A DNA stretch of 64,000 nt from contig CACOPK010000003.1 in NCBI GenBank assembly GCA_902629075.1, positions 1 through 64,000 of the forward strand, given 5' to 3'. The notes under the pieces were generated by a model. It saw only the letters and a list, made by a program, of their open reading frames with translations. It did no database searches and was not told where the DNA came from. Position 1 is the stretch's first letter, and every line of letters begins with the position of its first letter. Positions 30,459 through 40,443 of the stretch are shown here, one piece after another. This DNA comes from an uncultured Pelagibacteraceae bacterium. Lineage in GTDB: Bacteria; Pseudomonadota; Alphaproteobacteria; Pelagibacterales; Pelagibacteraceae. Both the position numbers and the translations under genes were made by a program.

Positions 30459-32021
30459 TTAAAATACCATGATTGATAAAATTACAAGAAATAATAAACC
30501 AATAATACTTTGATTTTTAAAAGATTTTAATTCCATTTTTTTTTCATTTAACGACGAGTAAGTGTTAGTATTTTGTGGAATTTGACCGCTTGCTAAAAAT
30601 GTTAAAGCTTGATTTGCTTTATCCATAACTTGAGGAAAGTCTGGTAGTTTTTTTAATACCTCAGATGTGTCTTTTAGAATATTTCCTATTTCATTTATTG
30701 GGTCTTTTGTTTCTCTGAGCCATTTTTCTAAAACTGGCTGAGATATATCCCAAATATTAGCATCTGGATCTAGTTTTCTTGCAACACCTTCAACTACTAC
30801 CATGGTCTTTTGAAGCAGTAATAATTGTGGTTGTGTCTGCATATTAAATTTTTCAGTTATATCGAATAATTGTTTTAACAATTTACCACCAGAAATATCT
30901 TTAACAGATTGACCAAATATTGGCTCTCCAATAGACCTTAATGCTTGTGCTAATTCTTCAGAATTAATATTTTGAGGAACTAAACCAGCGGCAATGTGAA
31001 CTTGCGCTACTTTTTTGTAATCTCTTTTTATAAATCCATATAATATTTCTGCTAAAAACTTCCTATTTAACTTATCAATTCTTCCCATAATACCAAAATC
31101 TATAAAAATTAATTGACCACTATCATCTACAAGTAAATTTCCTTGATGCATATCAGCATGGAAGTACCCATCTCTAACAGCGTGTCTAAGAAAATGTTGA
31201 ATTATATCTCTGGCTAGTATTTTTAGATTTACACCATTAGATTTTATTTTTTCAACCTCTCTTATTGAAATAGCGTTAATCCAATCTAACGTTAAAACGT
31301 TATCACTTGTGAGTTTCCAATATATTTTAGGTATTTTAAAACCAACATCGTTCCTTGTATTTTCATAGAATTCATTTGCGGCTGCAGCCTCAAACCTTAA
31401 ATCCATTTCATGATTAGTTATTTCTTTTAATAAAAAAACAACTTCTACAAGTTTAAGTCTTTTTGTTTTCTTAACCAATGACTCGATAATATATGCAAGC
31501 AACATTAAAGCCTCTATTTCCTCATTAAAGACTTTTTTAATATTTGGTCTTAAAACTTTAATTGCGACTTCTTTGAGAACGCCTTCATCTTTTATTTGAG
31601 CTTTATGCACTTGTGCAATAGATGCTGCAGCAATTGGTTCTGAAATATTAATAAAGTCTTTATAATTTTCATTACCTAGCCCCTCCTTTATTTCATTTAA
31701 AGCACGATGTTTTGAAAATGCAGGAACTTTATCCTGAAGAGTTTGTAACTGATCAGATAGTTTTTCTCCAATTATATCAGGCCTGGTTGCCAAGAATTGT
31801 CCGAGTTTTATAAATGTTACTCCCATGGACTCCATTGACTTACACAGCCTTTCCTCCTCGTTATAATTTTGGTTGACATTTTTTTTTCCAAAAAGGCCTA
31901 GAAAACTAAAAAAAATCTTTATTAATACCGGAACTTTATAAATTTTCGAAACTATATCCAATGCATCTGATAAAGCTAACTTTCTACCAATGACAAATAA
32001 TGTTACTAGTTTTTTTACCAT
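30459..32021 (-). CDS. ubiB: Ubiquinone biosynthesis kinase-like protein UbiB
   Basis: A 520-residue ABC1/ADCK family protein. The family KxGQ motif is in FIKLGQFLATRPDI, the Ala-rich loop is in EPIAAASIAQVHKA, the catalytic Lys is in VAIKVLRP, and the active-site segments are FHADMHQGNLL and FIDFGIMG. A hydrophobic C-terminal helix (IIGLLFLVILSIMVF) anchors it to the inner membrane. UbiB is an ATPase needed for ubiquinone synthesis, thought to help extract lipid intermediates. It overlaps ubiE by one base. Confidence 0.95.
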   Translation of the reverse strand: MVKKLVTLFVIGRKLALSDALDIVSKIYKVPVLIKIFFSFLGLFGKKNVNQNYNEEERLCKSMESMGVTFIKLGQFLATRPDIIGEKLSDQLQTLQDKVPAFSKHRALNEIKEGLGNENYKDFINISEPIAAASIAQVHKAQIKDEGVLKEVAIKVLRPNIKKVFNEEIEALMLLAYIIESLVKKTKRLKLVEVVFLLKEITNHEMDLRFEAAAANEFYENTRNDVGFKIPKIYWKLTSDNVLTLDWINAISIREVEKIKSNGVNLKILARDIIQHFLRHAVRDGYFHADMHQGNLLVDDSGQLIFIDFGIMGRIDKLNRKFLAEILYGFIKRDYKKVAQVHIAAGLVPQNINSEELAQALRSIGEPIFGQSVKDISGGKLLKQLFDITEKFNMQTQPQLLLLQKTMVVVEGVARKLDPDANIWDISQPVLEKWLRETKDPINEIGNILKDTSEVLKKLPDFPQVMDKANQALTFLASGQIPQNTNTYSSLNEKKMELKSFKNQSIIGLLFLVILSIMVF

Positions 32022-32725
32022 TAAACTTTCCAGGCACTATGCAACGAAACAATACCGCCGCTTAAATTATTATATTTACATTTCTCAAAGTTATTTTTTT
32101 TCATTAAATCAATTAGTTCATCCTGATCTATAAATTCATTAATACTATTAACTAAATATTCATAAGGTTTCTTATCCCCAACTACAAGCTCTCCTATAAT
32201 TGGTATTAATTTTGAGTAGTTTTGATAAATTACATTAAGAGTATCATTATTTATTTTTGAAAATTCGAGACAAAAGAATCTTCCACCTTTTTTTAATACT
32301 CTAAAAGCTTCTGATAAAGTTCTATTTAAATTTTTTGTATTCCTTATACCAAAACTAATTACATAATAGTCAAAATAAGAATTCTTAAATGGCAATTTCT
32401 CAGCCGAGGCAATTTTCCATGATATATTTTTGTAATTTTCAAGTTTTTTTCTCCCAAGCGAAATCATTTTTTTATTTGGGTCAACACAATCAACTTTTGA
32501 TTTAGAGTTTGTTGAATCTAAAAAAAGCTTGGCAACATCCCCAGTTCCACAGGCAACATCAATCAACTTTTTATTTGGTTTTGGGTTCATTGAATAAATT
32601 AGTTGTTTTTTCCAAGATTTATGTATTCCAAATGACATGATATTATTCATAATGTCATACTTATCAGAAACTTTGTTAAATACTTCTGATACTAGATTTT
32701 TCGTATTTTGTAGTTTTTGTTGCAT
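32021..32725 (-). CDS. ubiE: Ubiquinone/menaquinone C-methyltransferase UbiE
   Basis: A 234-residue class I SAM-dependent methyltransferase. Motif I is DVACGTGDVAKLF. The UbiE/COQ5 signatures YDIMNNIMSFGIHKSWK (N-terminal) and YYVISFGIRNTKNLNRTL with RVLKKGGRFFCLEFSK are present. It C-methylates the demethoxy-benzoquinol ring. The ubiE-ubiB operon, with coq7 at 41.7 kb, indicates aerobic ubiquinone production. It is divergent from mutM across 35 bp. Confidence 0.95.
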   Translation of the reverse strand: MQQKLQNTKNLVSEVFNKVSDKYDIMNNIMSFGIHKSWKKQLIYSMNPKPNKKLIDVACGTGDVAKLFLDSTNSKSKVDCVDPNKKMISLGRKKLENYKNISWKIASAEKLPFKNSYFDYYVISFGIRNTKNLNRTLSEAFRVLKKGGRFFCLEFSKINNDTLNVIYQNYSKLIPIIGELVVGDKKPYEYLVNSINEFIDQDELIDLMKKNNFEKCKYNNLSGGIVSLHSAWKV

Positions 32726-32760
32726 TTATATTTTTTTATTTATTAATAATATAGTCTCAT

Positions 32761-33639
32761 ATGCCAGAATTACCAGAAGTAGAAATAGTAAAACAGTCAC
32801 TTGAAAAATACATACTAAATAAATTTTTAATTAAAATTATTGTTAAAAATAAAAAATTGAGATTTCCAATTCCCAAAGATCTATCAAGAAAATTGTCCAA
32901 TTTAAAAATTATAAAAGTTAAGAGAATATCTAAATATGTAGTAATTGAGTTTGAAGCTCACATATATTTAATAATACATTTAGGTATGTCTGGCACCTTG
33001 CACTTGATTAAAAAATCAAAAATAGTAAAAAATACAAATTTAAGTTTCTATCATTCTAAAAATCTTCCAAAAAAGCACAATCATGTTTTTTTTAACTTCG
33101 AAAATTTTACAATAATATATAATGACCCACGAAGATTTGGTTTTATAAAACTTTTAAAAGATCAGAAAAGTTTAATTGATTATTTTAGTAAACTTGGACC
33201 AGATCCATTTGAAAAAAATTTTAATTTTAATTACTTAAAAAAATATTTATGTAATAAAAAAAAAAATATAAAAAATACTTTACTTGATCAAAAATTTATA
33301 TCAGGCGTAGGCAATATATATGCAAGTGAAATATTGAATAATTCTAAAATAAATCCCTTAAAACTTTCAGGTGATATTAGTGAAAATGAAATTCGTAAAA
33401 TTATTATTTTTACAAAAAAAATTTTAAGACGTTCAATAAAGAAAGGTGGTACATCTATAATGAATTTTTCTTCTATTAAAGGGAATCGAGGCTCTTATCA
33501 AAATGAGTTTAGAGTTTACGATAGAGAAGATAAAAAATGTAAAAATAAATTATGTTTGGGTACAATTATCAAGATAAATATATCAAATAGATCAACTTAC
33601 TTATGTAATATTTGCCAAAATAATCAAAAATTTAATTGA
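32761..33639 (+). CDS. mutM: Formamidopyrimidine-DNA glycosylase
   Basis: A 292-residue base excision repair enzyme for 8-oxoguanine. The catalytic N-terminus MPELPEVEIVKQSL is intact; Pro2 and Glu3 are the active-site residues once Met is removed. The helix-two-turn-helix contains LLDQKFISGVGNIYASEIL, and the zinc finger has C-x4-C (CKNKLC) and C-x2-C (CNIC). It is followed by rpsT and dnaA, the common alphaproteobacterial order. The base composition gives very high Lys content, but no key residue is lost. Confidence 0.96.
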   Translation: MPELPEVEIVKQSLEKYILNKFLIKIIVKNKKLRFPIPKDLSRKLSNLKIIKVKRISKYVVIEFEAHIYLIIHLGMSGTLHLIKKSKIVKNTNLSFYHSKNLPKKHNHVFFNFENFTIIYNDPRRFGFIKLLKDQKSLIDYFSKLGPDPFEKNFNFNYLKKYLCNKKKNIKNTLLDQKFISGVGNIYASEILNNSKINPLKLSGDISENEIRKIIIFTKKILRRSIKKGGTSIMNFSSIKGNRGSYQNEFRVYDREDKKCKNKLCLGTIIKINISNRSTYLCNICQNNQKFN

Positions 33640-33673
33640 CCATATAATTTAAGCAAGCTATACAAGCCCCCAC

Positions 33674-33934
33674 ATGGCTAATACTAAATCAGCAATTAAA
33701 ACAAATAGAAGAATTCAAAGACAGACTATTATTAACAAGTCTAGAAAAAGCAGATTTAGAAACGCAATAAAGAAAATTAACCTTTTAATTGAAAAAAAGG
33801 AAAAAAAAGCGGCATTAGATTACTTACCAAAATTAAATTCAGAGTTGATGAAGATAGCAAAAACAGGCGTTATAAAAAAACAAAATGCGTCAAGAAACGT
33901 TTCAAGAATCACAAAAAGAATTAACTCTCTTTAA
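33674..33934 (+). CDS. rpsT: 30S ribosomal protein S20
   Basis: An 86-residue, very basic, all-helical ribosomal protein with the standard start MANTKSAIKTNRRIQRQ and end VIKKQNASRNVSRITKRI. It binds 16S rRNA early in assembly. The length is normal. It lies 34 bp after mutM and 241 bp before dnaA. Confidence 0.96.
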   Translation: MANTKSAIKTNRRIQRQTIINKSRKSRFRNAIKKINLLIEKKEKKAALDYLPKLNSELMKIAKTGVIKKQNASRNVSRITKRINSL

Positions 33935-34175
33935 TTGAATCAACTTATTGTACACAAACAAATAAACCTACACTAAATCTATATAAAAATTAAGTAAACA
34001 AAATTGATATAATTATTATTTATAAATATTTACAACTAAAGATTTCTTTTTTTAATTAATTCAATCTTAGATTTTATTTTTTAAAATTTATTATTCAATT
34101 AGGGATTACATTTTTTTTTTAAAAGTAAAAATTACCAATTGCATTAAATTATGTTTTAAGATTTAACAAGTTTGA
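33935..34175 (+). other. AT-rich upstream region of dnaA
   Basis: This 241-bp gap is made almost entirely of A and T runs. One 9-mer, TTGTACACA at 33948-33956, is one mismatch from the consensus DnaA box TTATNCACA. I find no cluster of boxes, so it can be called the dnaA promoter region but not an origin. No ORF or stable GC-rich hairpin is visible. Confidence 0.4.
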
Positions 34176-35600
34176 ATGAAAAATTCACTTAATCAAAATA
34201 TTAATCAACAAAATAACGAAGTTTTAAATTGGGAATTAATTCAAGAAGACTTTAAGATAAAATTTGGAAAAGATGTATTCGAAAGCTGGTTAAAAAAAAT
34301 GCATCTTGTTGAAGTTAAAGCAGATTATTTACTTATCTCAGTGCCAACAAGGTTTATTAGAGATTGGATAACCTCTAGATATCTAGATAATGTTATTCAA
34401 GTAATTAAAGCTCACAATAAAAGTTTCAATAGAATTGAGTTTAAAATTAATTCTGTTTCTAATAATATTTTAGATAACAATAACAAATTAAATTCTTCCG
34501 ATCAAAAAAATATTATAGATGGAAATATAACTTTTATTAAAGATACATTTATTCAATATAGTAGAATTGATCCAAATAAAAGTTTTGAAAATTTTATTGT
34601 AGGTCAAAGTAATAATTTAGCCTATGAGGCATCTAAAAAAATTGTAGAGAGTTATTCAAGTTATAATCCATTATATTTATATTCTGGTGTAGGAATGGGA
34701 AAAACTCATTTATTAAATGCAATTGGTTTAAATTTAAAGACAAAAAAAAAAGTAATGTTTATTTCAGCAGAAAGATTTATGTACCATTTTGTAAAATCAA
34801 TTAAATCAAATGAAATGATAAAATTTAAAGATTATTTTAGAAATACAGATGTTTTGTTAATTGATGATATTCAATTTATGAATGGAAAAGAAGCACTGCA
34901 AGAAGAGTTTTTTCATACTTTCTCAGCTTTATTAGATAAAGGATCACAAATAGTTTTAACTGCCGATAGGCCGCCGAGTAAACTAAGCAGGATTCAAGAG
35001 AGAATTAGATCAAGATTTTCTGGGGGATTGGTAGTCGATATTCAAAGTCCAGATTTAAGCCTGCGGTCAGAAATAATAAAAAGTAAATTGTCTGAACTAA
35101 ACGTTTTAAATGGTAATAATGTTAAAATTTCTGAGGAAATACAAAACTTTATTTGTTCAGAGATTAAATCAAGCATTCGTGAATTGGTTGGAGCTCTAAA
35201 TAGAATAATTTCATTTTCTAGAATATATAATAGAGTTCCAAGTCTTTCTGAGACAAGAATTATATTAAAAGATTTACTCAATATTCATGAAAATAAAGTT
35301 ACAATTGACGGAATACAAACAATAGTTTGTAAATATTTTAAAATTAGTAAAAATGAAATGCTTTCATCAAGAAGGTCAAGATATTTAGTTAGACCAAGAC
35401 AAACAGCAATTTATTTGGCAAAAATGCTTACATCAAAGTCATTACCAGAGATAGGAAGATGTTTTTCTAATAGAGATCATACTACAGTCATACATTCTGT
35501 AAAAACTATAGAAAAATTGAGAAAAGATGACAATGAATTAAATATAAAAATAGACACCTTAAAAAGTAAAATTTTATATAACAAAGAAAATGAAATTTAG
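34176..35600 (+). CDS. dnaA: Chromosomal replication initiator DnaA
   Basis: A 474-residue AAA+ initiator. Domain I starts near NWELIQEDFKIKFG. Domain III has Walker A GVGMGKTHLLNAIG, Walker B LLIDDIQFM and sensor residues around LTADRPPSKL and the arginine finger region RIRSRFSGG. Domain IV carries the DnaA signature RDHTTVIHSVKTIEKL. The protein opens the origin in its ATP form. The end overlaps dnaN by 11 bp, so initiator and clamp are translated together. Confidence 0.98.
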   Translation: MKNSLNQNINQQNNEVLNWELIQEDFKIKFGKDVFESWLKKMHLVEVKADYLLISVPTRFIRDWITSRYLDNVIQVIKAHNKSFNRIEFKINSVSNNILDNNNKLNSSDQKNIIDGNITFIKDTFIQYSRIDPNKSFENFIVGQSNNLAYEASKKIVESYSSYNPLYLYSGVGMGKTHLLNAIGLNLKTKKKVMFISAERFMYHFVKSIKSNEMIKFKDYFRNTDVLLIDDIQFMNGKEALQEEFFHTFSALLDKGSQIVLTADRPPSKLSRIQERIRSRFSGGLVVDIQSPDLSLRSEIIKSKLSELNVLNGNNVKISEEIQNFICSEIKSSIRELVGALNRIISFSRIYNRVPSLSETRIILKDLLNIHENKVTIDGIQTIVCKYFKISKNEMLSSRRSRYLVRPRQTAIYLAKMLTSKSLPEIGRCFSNRDHTTVIHSVKTIEKLRKDDNELNIKIDTLKSKILYNKENEI

Positions 35601-36702
35601 TGTAAATCAAAAAGATTTGCAAAACTCATTAAATTATTGCCAAGGTGTAATTGAAAAGAGAAGTACATTACCTATTTTATCAAACGTTTTACTTGAGGCA
35701 AAGAATGCAAATCTCAAAATTACAGCAACGGATCTAGATTTAATTTTCATACAAAATATCTCAAATATCGAGATATCTGAAGAAGGTGAAACCACTACAT
35801 CATGTTCAATAATGTATGATATCGTCAGAAAATTTAGTAACGAAAAAAAAATAAATTTTAATCTAGTTAATGAAAATAAAATAAATTTGGAGTCTGATAA
35901 ATCTACCTTTAATCTAAACTGTCTCAAAGCATCTGAATTTCCAATTACAGAGTCTAATTTCAAGGAAAATGAATTTAATCTCAACTCAAAAAAACTGCTT
36001 AAAATTTTAAATAAATGTAAATTTTCTGTTTCAAACGATGAAACAAGACATTATCTGAGTGGTATATTTTTACATGTTACAGATAATGATAATAAAAAAT
36101 TTCTTACAGCGGTTTCAACCGATAGTCATAGGTTAGCAATATCAAAAACATTTTTATCAGATGAAATTATATTTGAGCCTATAATTCTACCAAAGAAAAC
36201 GATTTTCCAACTATGCTCTTTACTCAATGACTTTGATGGTGATGTAAAAATTTCTAATTTAAAATCAAAAATTAAATTTGAATTTAATAATATTATTTTA
36301 ATGTCTAAATTAATTGATGGAAAATTTCCGAATTATTTTCAAGTGATTCCAAAAGATAACCAAAAAAAATTAGAAATAGATTTGAAACCATTTTTGACAT
36401 CTGTAGATCGAGTTGCCTCTGTTTCTTTAGATAAAAAAGATGGATTAAGGATGAGTCTGGCAAATGATAATTTAAACTTATCTGTTAATAATAGTAATAG
36501 TGGAGATGGAAAAGAAAGCCTACAGGTTAAATTTGGTCATGAATTGGAAATAAGTTTTAATCCAAAATATTTAATAGATGTTGCTTCAAATATGGATGGT
36601 AATAAAATTGAAATTTATTTAAAAGATTCTGGATCTCCAGCTTTAATTAAAGATCCATCAGATTTTGAGAGCATTTATGTTGTTATGCCTATGAAGGGTT
36701 AG
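35590..36702 (+). CDS. dnaN: DNA polymerase III subunit beta (sliding clamp)
   Basis: A 370-residue clamp of three similar domains, starting MKFSVNQKDLQNSLNYCQGVIEKRSTLPILSNVLLEA and ending YVVMPMKG, which is the conserved MPMR-like end of the family. The ring encircles DNA and tethers polymerase and repair proteins. It overlaps dnaA upstream. recF, which commonly follows in other bacteria, is not next; the convergent plsC gene overlaps its last 4 bp. Confidence 0.97.
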   Translation: MKFSVNQKDLQNSLNYCQGVIEKRSTLPILSNVLLEAKNANLKITATDLDLIFIQNISNIEISEEGETTTSCSIMYDIVRKFSNEKKINFNLVNENKINLESDKSTFNLNCLKASEFPITESNFKENEFNLNSKKLLKILNKCKFSVSNDETRHYLSGIFLHVTDNDNKKFLTAVSTDSHRLAISKTFLSDEIIFEPIILPKKTIFQLCSLLNDFDGDVKISNLKSKIKFEFNNIILMSKLIDGKFPNYFQVIPKDNQKKLEIDLKPFLTSVDRVASVSLDKKDGLRMSLANDNLNLSVNNSNSGDGKESLQVKFGHELEISFNPKYLIDVASNMDGNKIEIYLKDSGSPALIKDPSDFESIYVVMPMKG

Positions 36703-37400
36703 AGAATATTATCAAGTTCAGTGTATAAATCTTCTTCAATTTTTTTCTGAAAATTCTCTGTATTTAATCCGGCAGGTATATTTTTGAGTATACTGATCGT
36801 AATAGTTTTGTTTGGACTTAATTTTCCAGATTTAGGCCATACTAAACCTGAGTTAAGGGCTACAGGTACACAAATAAAATTAAGTTTTTTATAGATTTTA
36901 GAAACACCTTTTTTGAAGGGAATTTTTTCATTTACCGGTGTTCTGGTAGCTTGGGGAAAAATTATTACAGGTCTATTTGAAACTTTAGTAATAGAGATAA
37001 TCTTTTCATAGAAATCTAAGTTTTCTTTTTTTATTTTATCTCTATAAATTGATATTGAGCCAATTTTTTTTAGATGCCATCCAAAAACAGGTATTTTTAA
37101 TAATTCTTTTTTTAAAATAAAAACCGGTGAATTAAATATTGTTTGTAAAAAAAATGTCTCGAATAATGATTGATGAAGTGATGCAATAAAAAAAGCAGTG
37201 TTATTTGGAATATTTTCAATTCCCTTAACTTTGATTTTTACTGACAGAAAAATGAAAAGGCAAATTCTTATCCAATATCCAAGAATTTTTCCACCTATGA
37301 GCATAATTTTTTTTGGTAATATTAGTGCAGGAATGAAAATCAAACATACAATTATTGTGCCAGTATAAAAAAATAATTTAAAAAGCAATCCCCTAATCAT
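36699..37400 (-). CDS. plsC: 1-acyl-sn-glycerol-3-phosphate acyltransferase (PlsC family)
   Basis: A 233-residue membrane-bound acyltransferase with two hydrophobic N-terminal segments. The catalytic motif appears as SLHQSLFET, the HQS-x2-ET variant in place of NH-x4-D, a form I associate with alphaproteobacterial PlsC. The second motif is FPQATRTP in place of the usual FPEGTRS. It makes phosphatidic acid from lysophosphatidic acid. It follows lysA after 3 bp on the minus strand, and its 3' end overlaps dnaN by 4 bp. Confidence 0.86.
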   Translation of the reverse strand: MIRGLLFKLFFYTGTIIVCLIFIPALILPKKIMLIGGKILGYWIRICLFIFLSVKIKVKGIENIPNNTAFFIASLHQSLFETFFLQTIFNSPVFILKKELLKIPVFGWHLKKIGSISIYRDKIKKENLDFYEKIISITKVSNRPVIIFPQATRTPVNEKIPFKKGVSKIYKKLNFICVPVALNSGLVWPKSGKLSPNKTITISILKNIPAGLNTENFQKKIEEDLYTELDNIL

Positions 37401-37403
37401 TAA

Positions 37404-38618
37404 TTAAATAATATTTTCTAGACTTATTTTTTTACTAATTTTGAAAACTTTTGAATTTTTGATTAAAATTTCGTAAGCATTTGTTCTCAAATTATAGTTT
37501 GAGCTAAGAACTTTTCCATATGCGCCCACATCACAAATTACAATATTATCTCCTTCATCAACCTTTTGATATGATTTAGTAGATAAAAATTTATCAGTTG
37601 TCTCACATATTGGCCCAACAAAATCATGCCTTTTAAAAATTTTATTCTGAATTTTTTTTGTAGGAATGATTCTATGATACGCTTTATAAAGTGCAGGCCT
37701 CATTAAATCATTCATTCCAGTATTAATAATGATAAAATTAATTTTTCTTGTTTTTTTTATGTAAATTATTTTTGCTAATAAATAACCAGTGTTTCCTATT
37801 ATTGATCTTCCCGGTTCTAGGATTATTTTGACATTATTTTTTTTTATAAATTTAACAACCTGTTTAGCATATCTACTATAATTTAGAGTTTTAGCATTTA
37901 GTTCATAGTTTATACCCATACCTCCGCCGAGATCTATATATTCAAAGGCAAAATTCGATTTATCTATTATTTTTTGAACAGATTTGAGCATTCTTATATA
38001 TGGCACGTGACTTGTGATTTGACTACCAATGTGTACGCTAAGACATTTAATATTTATTTGTTTAGAATTTTTATAAGTATTAATTAATTCAATTACTTCT
38101 TTTTCATTTAAACCAAATTTATTTATATTTTTTCCCGTAGTAATTTCTTTAATTGTATTAGCGTCAACATTTGGATTAAGTCTTATACCGATATCAATAA
38201 CTCTTTTAGTTTTTTTGGCAATTTTAACAATTGTATCTATCTCGCTCTTAGACTCCGCATTAATTAATAGTATATTTTTTTTGGTAGCAAACATTATTTC
38301 ATCATAAGTTTTGCCTACTCCTGAAAAAACTATTTTTTTTGGTTTTATTTTAGATTTGAGAGCTGCTAATAATTCACCTTTGGATACTACATCTGCTCCG
38401 AGTCCTAGTTTGCCTATTTCACTTAAAATTCTAATGTTATTATTCGCTTTTACCGCAAAACATATTAATGGCTTCGTTTTGATAAAATTTTTCTGAAATT
38501 TTAATATATTTTCTTTGATTTGCTTATATGAATAACAATAAACAGGTGTACCAAATGTTTTTATAATTCTATCAACTGAAATTTTGTCGATTAATAGTTT
38601 GTTATTAATGTATTTCAT
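37404..38618 (-). CDS. lysA: Diaminopimelate decarboxylase
   Basis: A 404-residue PLP enzyme for the last step of lysine synthesis. The PLP Lys is in CFAVKANNNIRIL, the phosphate-binding loop is GGGMGINY, and EPGRSIIGNTGYLL and the catalytic Cys of GPICETTDKF are present. It sits in the argH-lptM-lysA order typical of proteobacteria. The start is 28 bp after the lptM stop. Confidence 0.96.
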   Translation of the reverse strand: MKYINNKLLIDKISVDRIIKTFGTPVYCYSYKQIKENILKFQKNFIKTKPLICFAVKANNNIRILSEIGKLGLGADVVSKGELLAALKSKIKPKKIVFSGVGKTYDEIMFATKKNILLINAESKSEIDTIVKIAKKTKRVIDIGIRLNPNVDANTIKEITTGKNINKFGLNEKEVIELINTYKNSKQINIKCLSVHIGSQITSHVPYIRMLKSVQKIIDKSNFAFEYIDLGGGMGINYELNAKTLNYSRYAKQVVKFIKKNNVKIILEPGRSIIGNTGYLLAKIIYIKKTRKINFIIINTGMNDLMRPALYKAYHRIIPTKKIQNKIFKRHDFVGPICETTDKFLSTKSYQKVDEGDNIVICDVGAYGKVLSSNYNLRTNAYEILIKNSKVFKISKKISLENII

Positions 38619-38646
38619 CTAAAGCTTTTAATTTAATAGTTAAATT

Positions 38647-38778
38647 TTAACTACTAGTTTTTCCATAGACTTTCATTTTAATCAACCCTGATTTTTTCTC
38701 GTAAACTGGATCACTTTTTTTTCCACATGAAAAAATTGGGATTAAAAGAAATAAAATAATAAATAATTTTTTAAGCAT
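38647..38778 (-). CDS. lptM: Small lipoprotein LptM (YifL family)
   Basis: A 43-residue minus-strand ORF with a full lipoprotein signal: MLKK, hydrophobic LFIILFLLIPI and lipobox IFSC (Cys18), then a mature end CGKKSDPVYEKKS. The start overlaps the argH stop by 8 bp. The position between argH and lysA and the CG-K-P-Y pattern match the YifL/LptM family; in E. coli LptM aids maturation of the LPS translocon LptD. The mature region is only 26 residues. It needs Lnt (11.7 kb) for full acylation. Confidence 0.8.
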   Translation of the reverse strand: MLKKLFIILFLLIPIFSCGKKSDPVYEKKSGLIKMKVYGKTSS

Positions 38779-40153
38779 TTTTGTATTTTTTTATCATTTT
38801 CTTAATATTTTCAAAAGATGTTCCGCCATAAGATTTTTTTGAATTTACTGAATTTTTTAGATTAAAAACATCAATTACGTCATTTGTAATATTTGATTCA
38901 ATCTTTTTTAGCTCTTCTATAGATAAATCTGATAATTTTTTTTTATTTGCCTCACAATAATTAACTATCTTCGCAGTAATTTGATATGATTTTCTAAAAG
39001 GATAATTTAATTTCTTTACAAAATAATCAGCTAAATCAGTAGCTGTTATATATCCTCTATCTGCCAGATTTAACATTTCATTTTTATTTACTGAAAAGTT
39101 TTTTAATACCTCATTTAAAACTTTTAAAGATATAACCAAATCATCATATGTTTCAAAAATAATTTTTTTGTCATCTTGTAGATCTTTAAAATAAGAAAGT
39201 GGCAATCCTTTTAATATTGTCAACATTGTAAACAAATTTCCATAGCAGCTACCTACTTTTCCCCTCAAATATTCTAATGTATCTGGATTCTTTTTTTGTG
39301 GCATTATTGAAGAGCCAGTGACTATATTGTCTTTTAAATTAATTAGCCTAAATGCATCTGAATTCCAAATTATAAATTCTTCTGCAAGTCTAGATATATG
39401 CATTGCACATAAAGAAGATGCATAAAGAAAGTCTAATACAAAATCTCTATCAGAAACCGTATCAATTGAATTGCCAGTTGGATACTTAAAACCAAGTTTT
39501 TTTGTTGTAAACTTTCGATCAATGTTAAATGAAGTTCCAGATAGTGCACCTGAACCTAAAGGATTCTCCTTAAGGCTATTGAAGTTACTCAATAATCTTT
39601 TCTTATCTCTATTAAACATTTCAACATAAGCTAAAATATAATGCGAAAATGAGATTGGTTGAGCATTTTTTAAATGTGTGAAACCAGGCATAATAGTATA
39701 AATGTTTTTTTCAGCTACTTTCAAAATGGTATTAATTGTTTGATCTAACATTTTAATGAGTTTTCCATTTGAACTTATCATCCAAATTTTTAAATCAACT
39801 AAAACCTGATCATTTCTTGATCTTGCTGTATGTATAAAACCTGCATCTTCTCCAATAAGTTCAAATAATTTTTTTTCAATACTCATGTGTATATCTTCAT
39901 CCCTATAGTCAAATATATATTTTTTTTTGATAATTTGATTTTGAATTTTTTTAAGGCCCCAAATAATTTTATTCTTAATCTTAAAATTAATTATCTTTTG
40001 TCTGTTAAGCATCTCAACATGTGCGATTGATGCCATAATATCTTCTTTATATAATCTTTTATCAACTTTTAGAGAACTTGAGACTTTTTCAAAAATTCCA
40101 GATGTTTTTCCTTTAATTCTTGTACCCCAAATAGGTTTATTTTTTTTATTCAT
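38771..40153 (-). CDS. argH: Argininosuccinate lyase
   Basis: A 460-residue fumarase/aspartase-superfamily enzyme that releases arginine and fumarate. The superfamily signature GSSIMPQKKNPD is intact (near residue 283), along with DEDIHMSIEKKL, HTARSRNDQVLVDLK and PGFTHLKNAQPISFSH. Length and motifs are normal. It leads the argH-lptM-lysA unit. Confidence 0.97.
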   Translation of the reverse strand: MNKKNKPIWGTRIKGKTSGIFEKVSSSLKVDKRLYKEDIMASIAHVEMLNRQKIINFKIKNKIIWGLKKIQNQIIKKKYIFDYRDEDIHMSIEKKLFELIGEDAGFIHTARSRNDQVLVDLKIWMISSNGKLIKMLDQTINTILKVAEKNIYTIMPGFTHLKNAQPISFSHYILAYVEMFNRDKKRLLSNFNSLKENPLGSGALSGTSFNIDRKFTTKKLGFKYPTGNSIDTVSDRDFVLDFLYASSLCAMHISRLAEEFIIWNSDAFRLINLKDNIVTGSSIMPQKKNPDTLEYLRGKVGSCYGNLFTMLTILKGLPLSYFKDLQDDKKIIFETYDDLVISLKVLNEVLKNFSVNKNEMLNLADRGYITATDLADYFVKKLNYPFRKSYQITAKIVNYCEANKKKLSDLSIEELKKIESNITNDVIDVFNLKNSVNSKKSYGGTSFENIKKMIKKYKNA

Positions 40154-40203
40154 AATAATTTGTACTTTAGTTGATTTAACTTATTTTTATCAATTGATTA
40201 AGT

Positions 40204-40401
40204 TTAATTCTTAAAAAAATAAGCAAAAGCTACCAGAGCAATTATCGCAATAAATTGTAAAATTACTCTTAATTGCATCAATTTATTTGATGTTTTATTT
40301 GATCCACCTTTAAATAAATTAGCTATTCCTAAAACAAGAACTATACCAACAGAAAGCAGGAGCACTATAGAGATGATTTTGACCAAGGTTCCAGATAACA
40401 T
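40204..40401 (-). CDS. Twin-transmembrane HIG1-domain-like protein
   Basis: A 65-residue membrane protein with two hydrophobic helices (about residues 8-28 and 45-62) joined by a basic loop (FKGGSNKTSNKLMQLR). This helix-basic loop-helix with the N-K-LM-LRV-LQ pattern matches the HIG1/twin-TM proteins common in alphaproteobacteria, relatives of mitochondrial respiratory supercomplex factors. The role in bacteria is not defined. It is divergent from the esterase gene. Confidence 0.75.
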   Translation of the reverse strand: MLSGTLVKIISIVLLLSVGIVLVLGIANLFKGGSNKTSNKLMQLRVILQFIAIIALVAFAYFFKN

Positions 40402-40443
40402 AATATGATACAGATTAGTAATATATTTATATAATATAATAAT

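Noticed and set aside
33935..34175. Replication origin upstream of dnaA
   Set aside because: Only one imperfect DnaA box is seen and A/T richness is general here; alphaproteobacterial origins are often not beside dnaA. A whole-genome GC-skew plot would decide.
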